Positions 36,988-49,153 of a stretch of 64,000 nt of DNA are shown piece after piece; the first letter of the stretch is position 1, and each line of letters begins with the position of its first letter. This DNA comes from Buddleja alternifolia. Lineage: Eukaryota; Streptophyta; Magnoliopsida; Lamiales; Scrophulariaceae. Under the pieces are notes generated by a model that saw only the letters and a list, made by a program, of their open reading frames with translations, did no database searches and was not told the DNA's origin. Where the stretch lies: NCBI GenBank assembly GCA_019426215.1, contig CM033394.1:16512195-16576194 (forward strand). The letters are read 5' to 3'. A program made the position numbers and the translations under genes.

Positions 36988-38839
36988 TGTTGGGGAAAAT
37001 TAACCAAACGCAGCGAAAAATGGAATTAAAAATTTTTGGATTTTCCCTTTGCAGGGTCAATCTCGGGGTTTAAATTACACATTACCCATTGTAGCGAAGT
37101 GGTTGATTATTCCTATGAATTTGAATTCTCCAATTCTTCACGAAATATCTCCGGCTGAATTAATGTTGATCCGAGCAGTCCAAGTGTTCTGCCTCTAAAT
37201 CGTCTCACCGAAAACAACTTGATGAAAAATCTTCGTCCTTCTTTGGTGATGAAACCGTCGACTAAGAGAGAGAGAGGGGGAGGAGTTCTTTTTCTTGTGG
37301 TGTTGTGTAATGCAACTTCTTACCTAGGCTTATAACTAAAGTGATATTTATATCACTTAAGTTATTACCTTGAACTCAAACTAAGCCCACTAAACCTTCT
37401 AGTGGCCGCCTCTCATAGGGTTTAGTGTGCCACATGTTGTTTTAATTTTGTGCTTAGTTTAATCTAATCTTTAATTAATTAACTTAATCCAATTAATTAA
37501 TTCAATTAAATAATAGATAACTTATTTAATTAATTTTATTTCTCCAAGAAATATTATATTAATTAAACCATAAATAAATTAACTTATTTCTTCAAACAAT
37601 TAACTCTATTTATTTAATTTTAAGTATCCAATACTTAAAATATTACCACAAGAAATATTCCACTTTTCATCAATTTTTTCTTTTTAAGCGTGACTCTTTT
37701 GGTTCATCTATATTTGGCAATGAGAGGATTCCATTGAATATGAGACCCACCTAACCAGTCAAGTGGTCCATATTTTAACCCAAATAAGATGAAATGATTA
37801 GATCATTTTTACCTTTCCAATTGTAGATACCGTGTGAATACAAACTCCTCGTTTTCTGATCCCGGCTAACTGAGAGTCATGGTTTTGGTCAAACTCACTA
37901 ACTTAACACTATGCTATATTTATATAAGCTCAGATCATTGAATGCTTTGGCCAAAGACTTTAAGATCTAACTTACATATAAATGCATAGGATAATTCCTC
38001 ATTCACTTACGAAGGAACGAATCATTTCTTGGATATCAGTTAAGAGTATTACTTGCCCATTAGGTTGCAGTTCGAGGTTGACCCCACCAATGGGTGAATT
38101 GAGCCTAACTACTCTAATGACAAACCTAACGTCACAAGTATATCTTCTGTTGTGATTTGGTCTAGCGGATAAATTTTTTAATTCTAATCACACCCAAGAA
38201 TCCAATTCGGGGATATTCATGATATTAAGCATATAGATCAATTTACGAGAATTGACAAAAGTAATCGAATTACCTTTTCGTCTATTGATTCTCGAATTAT
38301 CAGCAGTAGCTCCGCACTCCTGCCTTCAGATAATCACGCGGAAGAAAAATTCTCTGAGAAAAGCTCAATCTCCTCCTCGGCAACAATTGCAGCCGGCTAG
38401 TTGGATGGAGAGAGATGGATATTTCTTTCCTAATGCTCTAGCTTTATTTTGGCTCAGTGTCAGATTCGATGCGAGTCATGTCTGAGTGCCACTATCTCCA
38501 TCAGTGCACCTATGATATGAGTTTTTCACTACTTCCTAGTGATTGATGGGCACCTCTCTCGTTAAAACTCATATCATACAAGTCTTCATGATTTCCAATG
38601 CCCAATTGAAAATCTTTGACTTGCAGACTATTTTAGTACACAGGTATCAGACTCCTCTAGTGCCTTAGAGAGTTAACTCTTGTGTTCATGGACTTAAAAA
38701 TGATTATAATATATAAATGCCAGTATGAATGTAAACAACTAAAATGCCTTTTATTGAATTATTTAATGAACAACTACAAATTGATAATGTCTTATCATTT
38801 ACTAATCTTCTAGTGGAATTTGAGGACATTAACCTAACA
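36988..38839 (-). repeat. Element C 3' LTR, with replaced segment
   Basis: TGTTGGGGAAAA at the left end and CCTAACA at the right end. It matches 44130-45781 except that 38148-38460 replaces about 105 bases of the partner. Microsatellite GA run near 37265. Confidence 0.9.
38148..38460 (-). repeat. Foreign segment inside the C 3' LTR, likely the end of another LTR
   Basis: 313 bases with no counterpart in the right LTR of C. On the minus strand it ends in ATTTATCCGCT and ACAACA, and it contains GCGTGATTATC and AAAAGGTAATTCGATTAC. These are very like 45895-45985, the end part of the A LTR (CGCGTGATAATC, AAAAGGTAATTGGATTAC). I infer that it is the 3' end of a related LTR, inserted or gained by conversion. 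Confidence 0.6.
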
Positions 38840-38851
38840 ATCTCCCACTTG
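38840..38851 (-). promoter_or_regulatory. Element C polypurine tract
   Basis: CAAGTGGGAGAT on the minus strand abuts the LTR start TGTTAGG. Confidence 0.85.
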
Positions 38852-40240
38852 TATTCCATGCCAATCAATATTGTATCTAATACCCATCTACTCAAGATGT
38901 CGATCCAGCACTGCGTTTGGTCAATGGGTCAAGGACGTTGTCGGCTGAATTTACTCTCTGAACAACTATTTTGCCTCTTCCAATGATTTCCCTTATTATG
39001 TGATATCTCCTCTCTATGTGTTTGGATTTGTTGTGAGACCTTGGTTCCTTTGCTTGTGCAATAGCCCCGTTATTGTCACAATAAAGTGGCAATGGCAGCT
39101 CTACACTAGGGACCCCGAAGTGGATTTCCTATCATCTACATCAGATTGAAAATTTGAGTTAGTGTATCCATACACTTTCAAATCTCCATGTCCATACATT
39201 AGGACCATATCCTTAGTTCTCTTCAGATACTTTAGGATATTTTTGACAGCAGTCCAATGTTCTCTTCCTGGGTTAGCCTGGAAATGACTTACCACGCTTA
39301 CAGTGTAGGCAATTTCTGGCTGTGTACATAACATGGCGTACATCGGACTACCCACTATAGACGCATAAGGCACCATACTCATTTCTTTCCAATCTTCCTC
39401 ACTTTGAGGAGATATAGACTTTGAAAGGTGCACTCCGTGTCTCATGGGCAAGAAGCCTTTCTTAGAGTCTTCCATCCTATATCTTTTTAGGACATTCTCT
39501 AAGTAAAGGGCTTGGGAAAGTCCTATCATTCTACTTGTTCTATCTCTATAGATACGAATCCCTAGAATATATGTCACCTCTCCCAAGTCTTTCATGGAGA
39601 ATGTATTTGAAAGCCATGCTTTGACTGATGTAAGCATTCCTACATCATTTTCTATGAGTAGAATGTCATCCATGTATAAGACAATGAATGTGATTTTACT
39701 CCCACTAATCTTCTTGTAAATGCAAGGTTCATCTTCATTTTTGACAAAGTCAAATCCCTTGATAGCTTCGTCAAAACGTAGATTCCAACTCCTAGAGGCT
39801 TGCTTAAGTCTATAAATGGATCTCTTAAGTTTGCACACTTATAGATATCAGACCCAGATGCAAAGCCTTTAGGCTCTTCCATATAGATATCCTTTTCAAG
39901 GAATCCATTTAGAAAAGTCGTCTTTATATCCATCTGCCAGATCTCATAGTCTAAGTGTACAACTATTGCAAGTAGAATTCAAATAGACTTGATCATTGCC
40001 ACAGATCAAAATGTCTCTTGGTAGTCAATTCCTTCCTTTTAACTATAATCTTTTGCTACAAGCCTTGCCTTGTATGTGTCAACGTTTCCGTTCGAGGCCT
40101 ACCTTCCTCTTGTAGATCCACTTGCACCCTATAGGTTCAATGCCACTAGGATGATCCACTAGAGTCCACACTTGGTTGGAATGCATCGAGTCTATCTCTG
40201 CCTGCATAGCTTCTCGCCACTTTGCAGAGTCGATGTCCAT
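38852..40240 (-). pseudogene. Element C RT and RNase H
   Basis: The minus-strand frame 39838-39101 holds RT (a YMDDILLIEND site at about 39655) and the first part of RNase H; 39092-38892 holds its end (KHIERRYHIIREIIGRGK). A frameshift at about 39095 and another near 39840 separate the parts, and one more lies upstream before integrase. The second active-site residue being Met (YMDD) is a known variant and would be compatible with activity, but the frame is broken. Confidence 0.85.
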
Positions 40241-41774
40241 CATTGCTTGATCATAAGTAGAAGGGTCGTCCCCTTGGACTCCCAGTCCTCTTGTAGCAGA
40301 TACCCGTAGTACCTATCAGGTTGATGTGGTACTCTACCAGATCTTCGCAACGTTGATTGTGTTTCTTCAGGTTCAATGTGTGTTTCTTGAACGGTCGTCT
40401 CCCTAGGTGTTTCATCTTGCTCATTAAGAGCAATTTCCTACCTGCACCACCTTCTACAATTAATTCATCTTCTAGAAAGTGCGCTTGCAGTGCAACGATG
40501 ATCCTTTGATCATCTTGCACGTAGAAAAGGAATCCCATGGAATCCTCGAGAAAACCGACAAAATGTCCTTTAAGGGACCTAGCTTTAAATTTCTCTACCT
40601 TCGTCTTCTTGATATAGGCAGGGGATCCCCAAACCCTAATGTACTTAAGGTTTGGTTTCCTATTTCTCCATATCTCATATGGTGTCTTAGGAACGGATTT
40701 GGAAGGACATCTATTCAAGATATGAATAGTTGTAAGGAGTGCATATCCCTACAAATAAATGGGTAAGTCAGTGTAGCTGAGCATAGATCGAACCATATTC
40801 AATAGTGTTCGATTTCTACGTTCTGCTACCCCATGCAACTGTGGAGTTGCTGGTGGTGTGAGTTGAAATATTATCCCATGTTCCTTTAGGAACTCATCAA
40901 ACTCGTCACTCATATATTCACCTCCACGATCCGAACGTAGTGCTTTTATATGATGACCAGTTTGTTTTTCCACTAAGGCCTTGAATTCTTTGAACTTATC
41001 AAATGATTTAGACTTATACTTCATTAAATACACTAGACCATACCTTTAATGGTCATCAGTGAAAGGAATGAAATAGTGGAAACCTCCACGAGCCATTTCT
41101 CCAAATGGTCCGCAAACGTCTGTGTGCACAAATCTGAATACTTCAGTGGCTCTTTCATAAGTCCCGGTGAAAGGTGATTTAGTCATTTTGCTTTTGAGGC
41201 AAGATTCACAAGTCGGATAGGGATCCAATCCCAATGGGTCGATTAACCCATCTTTCTCTATCTTGTGTATCTTTTTATCGCCGACATGACCTAGTCTTAG
41301 ATGCCACTTTAAGCTTAGGTTAGTACTTTGCCTACCACACTTCTTTGAGATAATATTCGCAACACACTCATTTTGCATGTTTAAGTAATAGAGGTCATTG
41401 ACTAAAGTAACAGTACCAACAATATTATTATGAAATAAAATGCTGCAAGTACTGTCAATGAAATTAAAAACATAATCGTTCCTAACCAAAACAGGAATTG
41501 AAATAATGGTTTTAAGCCTGTTGGGCAAAATCAAAATATCATCTAAATTTAAAACATGTCCAGATGATAAACATAAAAAAGTTGATCCAATATGAGAAGC
41601 CGCGACACTTTGCCCACTGCCAACATTGATCAGCACCTCCCCATGCTCTAGCTTCCTACTTCGCTGCAGATCCTGATTCATTACACAAACGTGAGCACTA
41701 GCTCCAGAATCAAGTATCCACGAAGTGGAAAATACAGTCATAGAACAATTAGTTTCTAAAACAAAAAGTTCCAT
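40241..41774 (-). pseudogene. Element C protease and integrase
   Basis: One minus-strand frame with stops at 41048-41046 and at about 40721-40719. It reads protease WILDSGASAHVC (near 41720), integrase HLRLGH and CESCLKSK, core HTDVCGPFGEM, SDRGGEYMS, GVAERRNRTLLNM, and the C-terminal region to RKLLL. Downstream the frame is lost before RT. Confidence 0.85.
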
Positions 41775-41938
41775 ACTTGGTGCACCTTCGTCAAAGTTTG
41801 GACACTCCCTCCTTTAGTGGCCTAGCTCACCGTAGTGAAGGCACCTATCTGTTTCCTTTGGTTCTTTGCTCTTCACCACTTTATGAGCTTTGCCTTTTCC
41901 TTTGTCAATCTTAACTTGTAGACCCGGTGTGCTATTGG

Positions 41939-41969
<31 letters not shown>

Positions 41970-42633
41970 CTTCTTCTTCTTCTTCTTCTTCTTCTTCTTC
42001 TTGTTTTTAGGCTTAGAAGTGATGACCAAGGCAGCCTCTTTCCTCTTTGGCTTCATTTGAGATTGAGCAGCATTCAGCTTGTTCATCAACCCAACCAAAT
42101 TGCACTCTATCTCATTGCAGTTGAAGTTCATCACGAATTGGGAAAAGGAGTCTGGAAGTGACTGCAAGATAAGGTCAGTTTGAAGTTGTGGGTCCATGTT
42201 GAAATCGAGGGCGCCTAACCTCTCTATTTTCAAAATCACTTTTAGTACATGGTCCCCAACCTTTTTTCCTTCCTTCATCTTGTCTCCAAAGAGCTCTTTC
42301 GATATCTCATAACTTGCAGTGCTCACCATAGAGATCTACCAGGTGTGCCAAAATAGCCCTCGCAGAGACCATTTTGTCATGGGACCTCTGCAACTCATTT
42401 GTCAATGAGCCCAGCATCACGAACCCGTACGTCATCTTTGACCCATTTTTCATGAGTCGCAACTTCCTCCTCATTAGCACGTGTCTTTACGAGCGCGGCT
42501 GGGATATCAGCATCTAATACATGCCTCAATGACTCCATATTGAGGACTATCCTCAAGTTTCGGAACCAGTCCACATAGTTAGGACCAGTTAAGTATTCTT
42601 TTGAAGTAGTATAGATAATGGGTTGATAGTCAT
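41775..42633 (-). pseudogene. Element C gag with poly-lysine run
   Basis: It starts at ATG 42633-42631 (MTINPLSILLQ) but needs at least two frame changes before the open part 42329-41814. There a UBN2-type Gag (ELFGDKMKEGKKVGDHV) is followed by more than 20 lysines encoded by a GAA/TTC microsatellite at about 41940-42001. The zinc knuckle at 41845-41810 has Tyr in place of the second Cys and a stop in place of the Trp after its His. Confidence 0.8.
41940..42001. repeat. (TTC)n microsatellite in C gag
   Basis: About twenty perfect TTC units, read as lysine codons AAG/GAA on the coding strand, placed in the basic linker before the zinc knuckle. Confidence 0.95.
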
Positions 42634-44110
42634 TTTTGAGAGAGATAATAAGAAGTAACTACATAAAAAGTAAAAAGATTTATTAGATTCCAATGTAATT
42701 GTTGCTCCAAGTTTAAATTAAGGACTTTTAAAATAAACTTGGCTCCCACTACATTTTTTGAAAAATCCACACTCCCATTGTAGAATTCGGAAGTCATCGT
42801 TGAAAGGCTTCTAGTAGTGATTGAGTTCTTTAACTAGATTAATAGGTTGCAACCTTTTGCTGGTATTTGGCCTAATCAATCTATTAAAGTGATGTCCAAC
42901 ATCAACCCATCAAATGGATGATTCAATCCCTTTGTCCATTATTCATCAAATCTCAACCTTTTAACGATCATATTGATTTATGAATAATCTAAGTTCAACC
43001 CACTGACTATCTATTAGTCTAACAATTTAATTTCACCTTGCAACCTTTTGCTGGTATTTGGGGTGAAATTTGTTTTCAACCAATGGCATTTCATGCACTT
43101 ATTTAAATTATTTATTAGGTCTCACTTTGCACACTAACCCATTTCATATCATGCATATAAACATGATTCAAATAAATAATTAGAAATCCTAGAAAGCTAA
43201 CAACACATGATTCATGGACTATATTTCCTAAATTGAAACAAGCCAATGTTTCAATCATAAAAAAAAAAGCAGAAACTATACTAAAGCTTCCAAAGCTCCT
43301 TCTTGAATCTCCTCGGCTTGACTTGAATTTCTCTTTTGGGCCTATTTCATTTCTAACTATTACATTTCAATATTTTTTACCTATACGAAATTTATCTAGA
43401 AAGAAAATAAAAATAGGCTCAAAATGGTCTTTACAACCCATCAAAAAGAAATACAATTTATAAAACGAGCCTAAGTCCATTAATCATGTCTCCCATCACA
43501 TAACATGCCAAATATGATATTTTCCACATAACACAACATATATGCTAATTTCTAATTTAATTATTATTTTTCATATTCTTGAGAAAACCAATTTATTTAA
43601 GCCTATTTGAAAATTCAATTTTAGTGAACTCCAATTAATTTTCTAATAAAATCCAATACTGATAAAAAATTAACATCTAAGTTCATTAAATTAATTTCAC
43701 AGTAGATGTAATCTAATTTAATTCAAAGTCCAACTTTAATTAACATTAGATTAGTTGGAAATAAAAGTAACCTTATTAAAGCCCAATTACAGCGAGCCCA
43801 TCGCCTCAGCAGCCCAGCTATTGGGGCAATGGGCCGCGCAGCAGCCCATCTGCGCGTTGTGCACGCGTAGGCTTGTCTTGTTCACGACGCCCGGTCGTCG
43901 TGGACCCTGTAGTTTTGCAATTTTTATTTCCATCACATTAAAATTACACAAATCCAATTATTCATTAATTTCTAATGAACGAAAATAAACAAATTTCTCA
44001 AGAACACGAATAACGCGAAATCCACATATCTAATCATGTATCGATAAAAAACTGTAAAACATGCATCTTCATCACATAATTACACATAATTTACATAAGT
44101 CGAACCCCAC
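42634..44110 (-). other. Element C leader
   Basis: Untranslated. It contains an exact 24-base direct repeat at 42847-42870 and 43038-43061 (each containing GCAACCTTTTGCTGGTAT), which corresponds to the GGTTGCA boxes of the A leader, and a GC-rich block at 43790-43915. No credible coding frame. Confidence 0.6.
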
Positions 44111-44129
44111 GATTTGGCTCTGATACCAC
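44111..44129 (-). promoter_or_regulatory. Element C primer-binding site (initiator tRNA-Met)
   Basis: The minus strand reads GTGGTATCAGAGCCAAATC right after the LTR, matching the initiator tRNA-Met primer type. Confidence 0.9.
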
Positions 44130-45781
44130 TGTCGGGGAAAATCAACCAAACACAACGGATAACAAAATTTAAAAATTTTGGATTTTCCCTTCTCAGGGTC
44201 AATCTCGGAGTTTAATCACACGTATGTATGATAGGGTAAATTACACATTACTCGTTGTAGCGAAGTAGTTGATTATTAACTTGAATTCTTCAGTTCTTTG
44301 CGAAATATCTCCGGCTAAATTAATGTTGATCCGAGCAGTCCAAGTGTTCTGCCTCTAAATCGTCTTGCTGAAAAAAACTTGATGAAAAATCTTCCTCCTT
44401 CTTTGGTGATGAAACTGACAGCTAAGAGAGAGAGAGAGAGAGAGGGAGAGGAGTTTTTTTTCTTGTGGTGTTGTGTAATGCAACTTCTTACCTAGGCTTA
44501 TAACTAATATGATATTTATATCACTTAAGTTATTACCTTGGACTCAAAATAAGCCCATTAAACCTCCTAGTGGCCGCCCCTCATAGGTTTTAGTGTGCCA
44601 CACGGTGATTTAATTTTTTGCTTAGTTTAATCTAATATTTAATTAATTAACTTAATCCAATTAATTAATTCAATTAAATAATAGATAACTTATTTAATTA
44701 ATTTTATTTCTCTAAGAAATATTATATTAATTAAACCATAAATAAATTAACTTATTTCTTCAAATAATTAATTCTATTTATTTAATTTTAAGTATCCAAT
44801 ACTTAAAATATTACCACAAGAAATATTTCACTTTTCATCAATTTTTCCTTTTTAAGCGTGACTCTTTAGGTTCATCTATATTTGGCAATGGGAGGATTCC
44901 ATTGAGTATGGAACCCACCTAGCCAGTCAATTGGTCCATATTTTAACCCAAATAAGATGAAATAATTAGATCATTTTTACCTTTCCAGTTGTAAATAACG
45001 TGTGAATACAAACTCTTCGTTTCCTTATCCCGGTTAAGTGAGAATCATGGTTTTGGTCAAACTCACTAACTTAACACTATGCTATATTTATAATAAGCTC
45101 AAATCATTGAATGTTTTGGCCAAAGACTTTAAGATCTACCTTACTTATAGATGCATAAGATAATTCCTCGTGCACTTACGAGGGAATGAATCCTTTCTTG
45201 GATATCAGTTAAGAGTACTACTTGCCCATTAGGTTGCAGTTCGAAGTTGACCCCACCAACGGGTGAATTGGGCTTAACCACTCTAATGACAAACCTAACG
45301 TCACAAGTATATCTTCAACTCGATTCCTCAAATCTAATGTTCAGACACTTATTGCAATTTAATCAATTTTGTCATTGACTGTCAAAGAGCGAAAACCCAT
45401 GTGACAGAATCGATGCGAGTCATGTCTAAGTGTCACTATCTCCATCAGTGCACCTATGATATGAGTTCTTCACTACTTCCTAGTGATTGACGGGCACCTC
45501 TGTCGTCAAAACTCATATCATACAAGTTTCGTGATTTCCAATGCCCAATTGAAAATCTTTGACTTGCAGACTATTTTAGTACACAAGTATCAGATTCCTC
45601 TAGTCCCTTAGAGAGTTAACTCTTCTGTTCATGAACTTATAGATGATACAATATATAAATGTCAATATGAATGTAAACAACTAAAATGCCTTTTGTTGAT
45701 TTATTTAATAAAAAATTACAAATTGATAATGTCCTATCATTTATTAATCCTCTAGTGACATTTGAGGACATTAATCTAACA
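44130..45781 (-). repeat. Element C 5' LTR
   Basis: TGTCGGGGAAAA...AATCTAACA on the plus strand, 1652 bp, next to the primer-binding site and followed by the GAAAA duplication. Confidence 0.92.
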
Positions 45782-46086
45782 GAAAATGAGTAAAACACTA
45801 AAATCCTTTCTCCCTCTCCATAAACCCTAATTCGTCCAACCCCGTCTGAGGTAGATGAGGTCGAGCTTCAAAAATTGAAGATCATCTTTCGCGTGATAAT
45901 CTAGAGGAAGGAACGATCAGTTGTTTCTCAAAAGCTTCGCTTTGAAAATTCATCGAAAAGGTAATTGGATTACATCTTCTTCTTAGTTATTCGATTTTAT
46001 GTGTTAATAAAACTATCAAAACAAGAATTGAATCCAGGCTTTGTGAATCGAAAAAAACAATTTAGTTGCTAGTTCGGTTCAAAACA
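45782..46086 (+). repeat. Element A 3' LTR, last part
   Basis: It continues the LTR split by C, first repeating GAAAA, and ends at AAAACA (46081-46086). Pol sequence of a different Copia (D) starts at once, with GATGG as the probable target duplication of A (46087-46091). Confidence 0.65.
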
Positions 46087-48583
46087 GATGGGTCCTCAAC
46101 GCAAGTTGGGAATATATGTTGGGTTCGAGTCTCCATCTATAATAAAGTATCTAAAGCCGTTGACTGGAGACTTATTCACGGCTCAGTTTACTGATTGTCA
46201 TTTTGATGAATTAGATTTCCCAACATTAGGGGAAAAAAATAAGCAGCTAGAAAAGAAAATTCGTTAGAATGAATTATCTTTATTTCATCTTGATCCTCGA
46301 ACAAAACAAAGTGAACTGGAAGTTCAAAAGATAATTCACTTGCAAGGTTTAGTTAACCAACTGCCAGATGCATTTACCAACCTAAAGAAAGTGACTAAGT
46401 CACATGTACCAGTTGTTAATGCTCTAGTAAGAATTGTTGTCCCTGAAGGACAAAATACTGAGTCTACTGCGCACCTGAAGCGTGGTAGATCTATTGGTTC
46501 CAAAGATAGTAATTCTCAGAAAAGAAAACGAGGTAAGAATCAAGATGGTCTAATCGAGGATAAAATAACTCCAGAAGAGTCCCCAGTCATAACTAATATT
46601 TCGGTACCTAAAAATTGTTAAAATAATAAGATCTCAATAGATTATGTTATGAATGGGATACGATGGAAACGAAATAAAGCCAATGTTGACGATAAATTTG
46701 CATATAATGCAGCGCCTCAATGTGATGAATGATAATGACGATCAAAAACCAAAGTTTGTTTAATGCATGCAGAAATAGAAATGATTAGAGAAAATGGAAA
46801 GACGTAATTGAGGTTGAGTTAAACTCGCTTGCAAGATGAAAAGTTTTTGGACCTGTAGTCTGTACACCTAAAGATGTAAAGTCAGTAGGATACAAATGGG
46901 TATTTGTGCAAAAACAAAATGAGAAAGATGAAATTGTAAGATATAAGGCACGTCTTGTTGCCCAAGGGTTTCCACAAAGACTTGACATAGATTATAAGGA
47001 GACATTTTCTCGTGCGGTGGATGCAACAATTTTTTGTTATATAATAAGTTTGGAAGTGCATGAAAAACTTGATTTTTGTCTAACGGATGTTGTTATAGCC
47101 TCTTTGTATGCCTCGTTTGATAATGATATATATATATATATATATATAAATGAAAGTCCATAAAGGATTGAATATTCCTGAAGCATATAATTCAAGTTCT
47201 CGAGAACATTATTCAATTAAATTAAATAAGTCATTGTATAGACTGAAACAAACTGGACGAATATGGTGTAATCGTCTCAGTGAATATTTGTTGAAGGGAG
47301 GATATAAGATTGACCCAATTTATCCTTGTATTTTCATGAAAAGATCTGAAAATGAGTTTGTTATAATTACAGTTTATGTATACGGTTTAAATATCGTTAG
47401 AAATCCTGAAGAGATTTAAAAAGCTGTAAATTGCTTAAAAAAAGAATGTGAGATGAAAGATCTTGGAAGAACAAATTGTGCCTTGGGTTGCAAATTGAAT
47501 ATTTAGAGAACGGAATTTTTGTATATCAAGATGCTTATATATCAAAGGTGCTAAAGTGATTCTATATGGATAAATCACATCCATTGAGCACCTCGATGGT
47601 CGTAAAGTCACTAGATGTGAACAAAGATCCTTTTCGACCTCGAAAAAGTGAGGAAGAACTACTTGGTCCTGAAGTAACATATCTATGTGCAATTAGTGCA
47701 CTAATGTATCTTGCTTGTCATACTTGACCTGATATAACATTCGCTACTAATCTATTAGTGAGATATAGTTCTTCTCCTACACGAGGGCATTGGAATGGGT
47801 TTAAGCAGGTGCTTTGCTACCTTAGAGGTACAATCGATATGAGCTTGTTTTATCTAAATGTACCCAAGTCCGAATTGATTGGATATGCAGATGCTGGATA
47901 TCTGTCTGATCCTCATAATGGTCGTTCACAAATGGTCTATTTATTTACATATGGTGGCATATCCATTTTATGACAATCTATGAAACAAACCATATCGGCC
48001 ATATCATCTAATCATGCAGAAATCTTGGCTCTTCACGAGACAAGTCGAGAATGTGTTTGGTTAAGATCTATGATTCAACACATTCGAGGGACTTATGGTT
48101 TATCTTCTAGAAAAATAATCCCGACGATGTTATATGAAGATAACTCTGCATATATCGCACAATTGAAATCAGGGTATATTAAAGGAGATAGAACAATGCA
48201 TGTTTCACCAAAGTTCTTTTTCACTCATGATCTTCAGAAAAATGGTGATATCAATGTTCAACAAATCCATTCCAGTGATAATCTTGCTGATTTGTTCACC
48301 AAATCACTTCCTACAGCAACATTTGAGAACTAGTGTACCATATTGGCATGCGTAGTCTTAAAAATTTTGACTGATATTGTCATGAGGGGAAGATAATGCG
48401 CGCTATACTCTTTTTCCCTTAACTAAGTTTTTTCCCACTGGGTTTTCCTGGTAAGGTTTTTAATGAGGCAACATTTGATTGCGTATTGAAAGAATTATGT
48501 ACTCTTTTTCCTTCACTGGGTTTTTGTCCCATTGAGTTTTTTCTAATAAGATTTTAACGAGACATATTTTAAGTGATGGACAT
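46087..48583 (+). pseudogene. Element D: Copia pol, 3' half
   Basis: Plus-strand pol starting in the integrase C-terminal region (MGPQRKLGIYVGFESPSII), then RT (RYKARLVAQGF at about 46935) and RNase H (47758-48333, SNHAEILALHE, NLADLFTKSLP). A TA microsatellite at about 47126-47148 shifts the frame inside RT. The catalytic site reads YVYG instead of YVDD (about 47375), and stops are frequent. A different, older Copia family from A-C. Its 5' half is absent from this window. Confidence 0.85.
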
Positions 48584-48593
48584 CCAGGGGGAG
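48584..48593 (+). promoter_or_regulatory. Element D polypurine tract
   Basis: CCAGGGGGAG immediately before the TGTTATG start of the LTR. Confidence 0.8.
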
Positions 48594-48851
48594 TGTTATG
48601 AATAATTACTTAGTGGATATCCATACAACTCAAAAGTCTATTCACCTCCATGTCTTCTCACTTTTCATCATAAGTATGATTTAATGTAATTTACTTCCCT
48701 CATTATGTAATCAACCTTTGAGATTCTTGATTTGTGCCTATAAATAGGCTATGTCATTGTATTGTAGAAATACACCAAAATCTAATAAAGAATTCTCTCA
48801 TTCTCTAATCTCTCTACTTAGTTATATCTTGTGATATTTTATAATACTACA
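48594..48851 (+). repeat. Element D 3' LTR (about 258 bp)
   Basis: It begins TGTTATGAATAATTAC, contains CCTATAAATAGGC (a TATA box, about 48737) and probably ends at CTACA, 48851. The short length fits this Copia type. There is no partner LTR in the window to confirm the right border. Confidence 0.65.
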
Positions 48852-49153
48852 TTTTTATGTTATTAATAACGAGAATGCTTGATAGTTTTCAAGTCATTAT
48901 TAATATATGAATACTCGTGTTTTCTCAATGTTTGTATTATTGAAAAACATGAAATCAATCATTAAATTGTTTTTTTACTCTACAAGTTTTGGACTGAGGT
49001 GGAAATATTTGAAAACACATCATCGTAAACATATAAAGATATAAAACAATAACAAGAATTCAACCAATAAATTTGCACCCACAATACATCTTATATAAAA
49101 ATAACAGTATGAAAAATATTATTAAAAGAGTAATACTTTACAAACTATTTATA
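48852..49153. other. AT-rich intergenic sequence
   Basis: Between the D LTR and the MITE-like element. Nothing recognisable. Confidence 0.6.

Larger units (their letters stand above)
36988..45781 (-). mobile_element. Element C: Tnt1-like Copia retrotransposon inside the LTR of A
   Basis: TG...CA LTRs at 36988-38839 and 44130-45781 are flanked by GAAAA on both sides (36983-36987, 45782-45786). On the minus strand: primer-binding site, 1.5-kb leader, gag, protease, integrase, RT, RNase H, purine tract. The LTRs differ in length (1852 and 1652 bp) because the left one carries a replaced segment (38148-38460). Coding frames have stops and frameshifts, so the element is dead and older than B. Confidence 0.92.
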
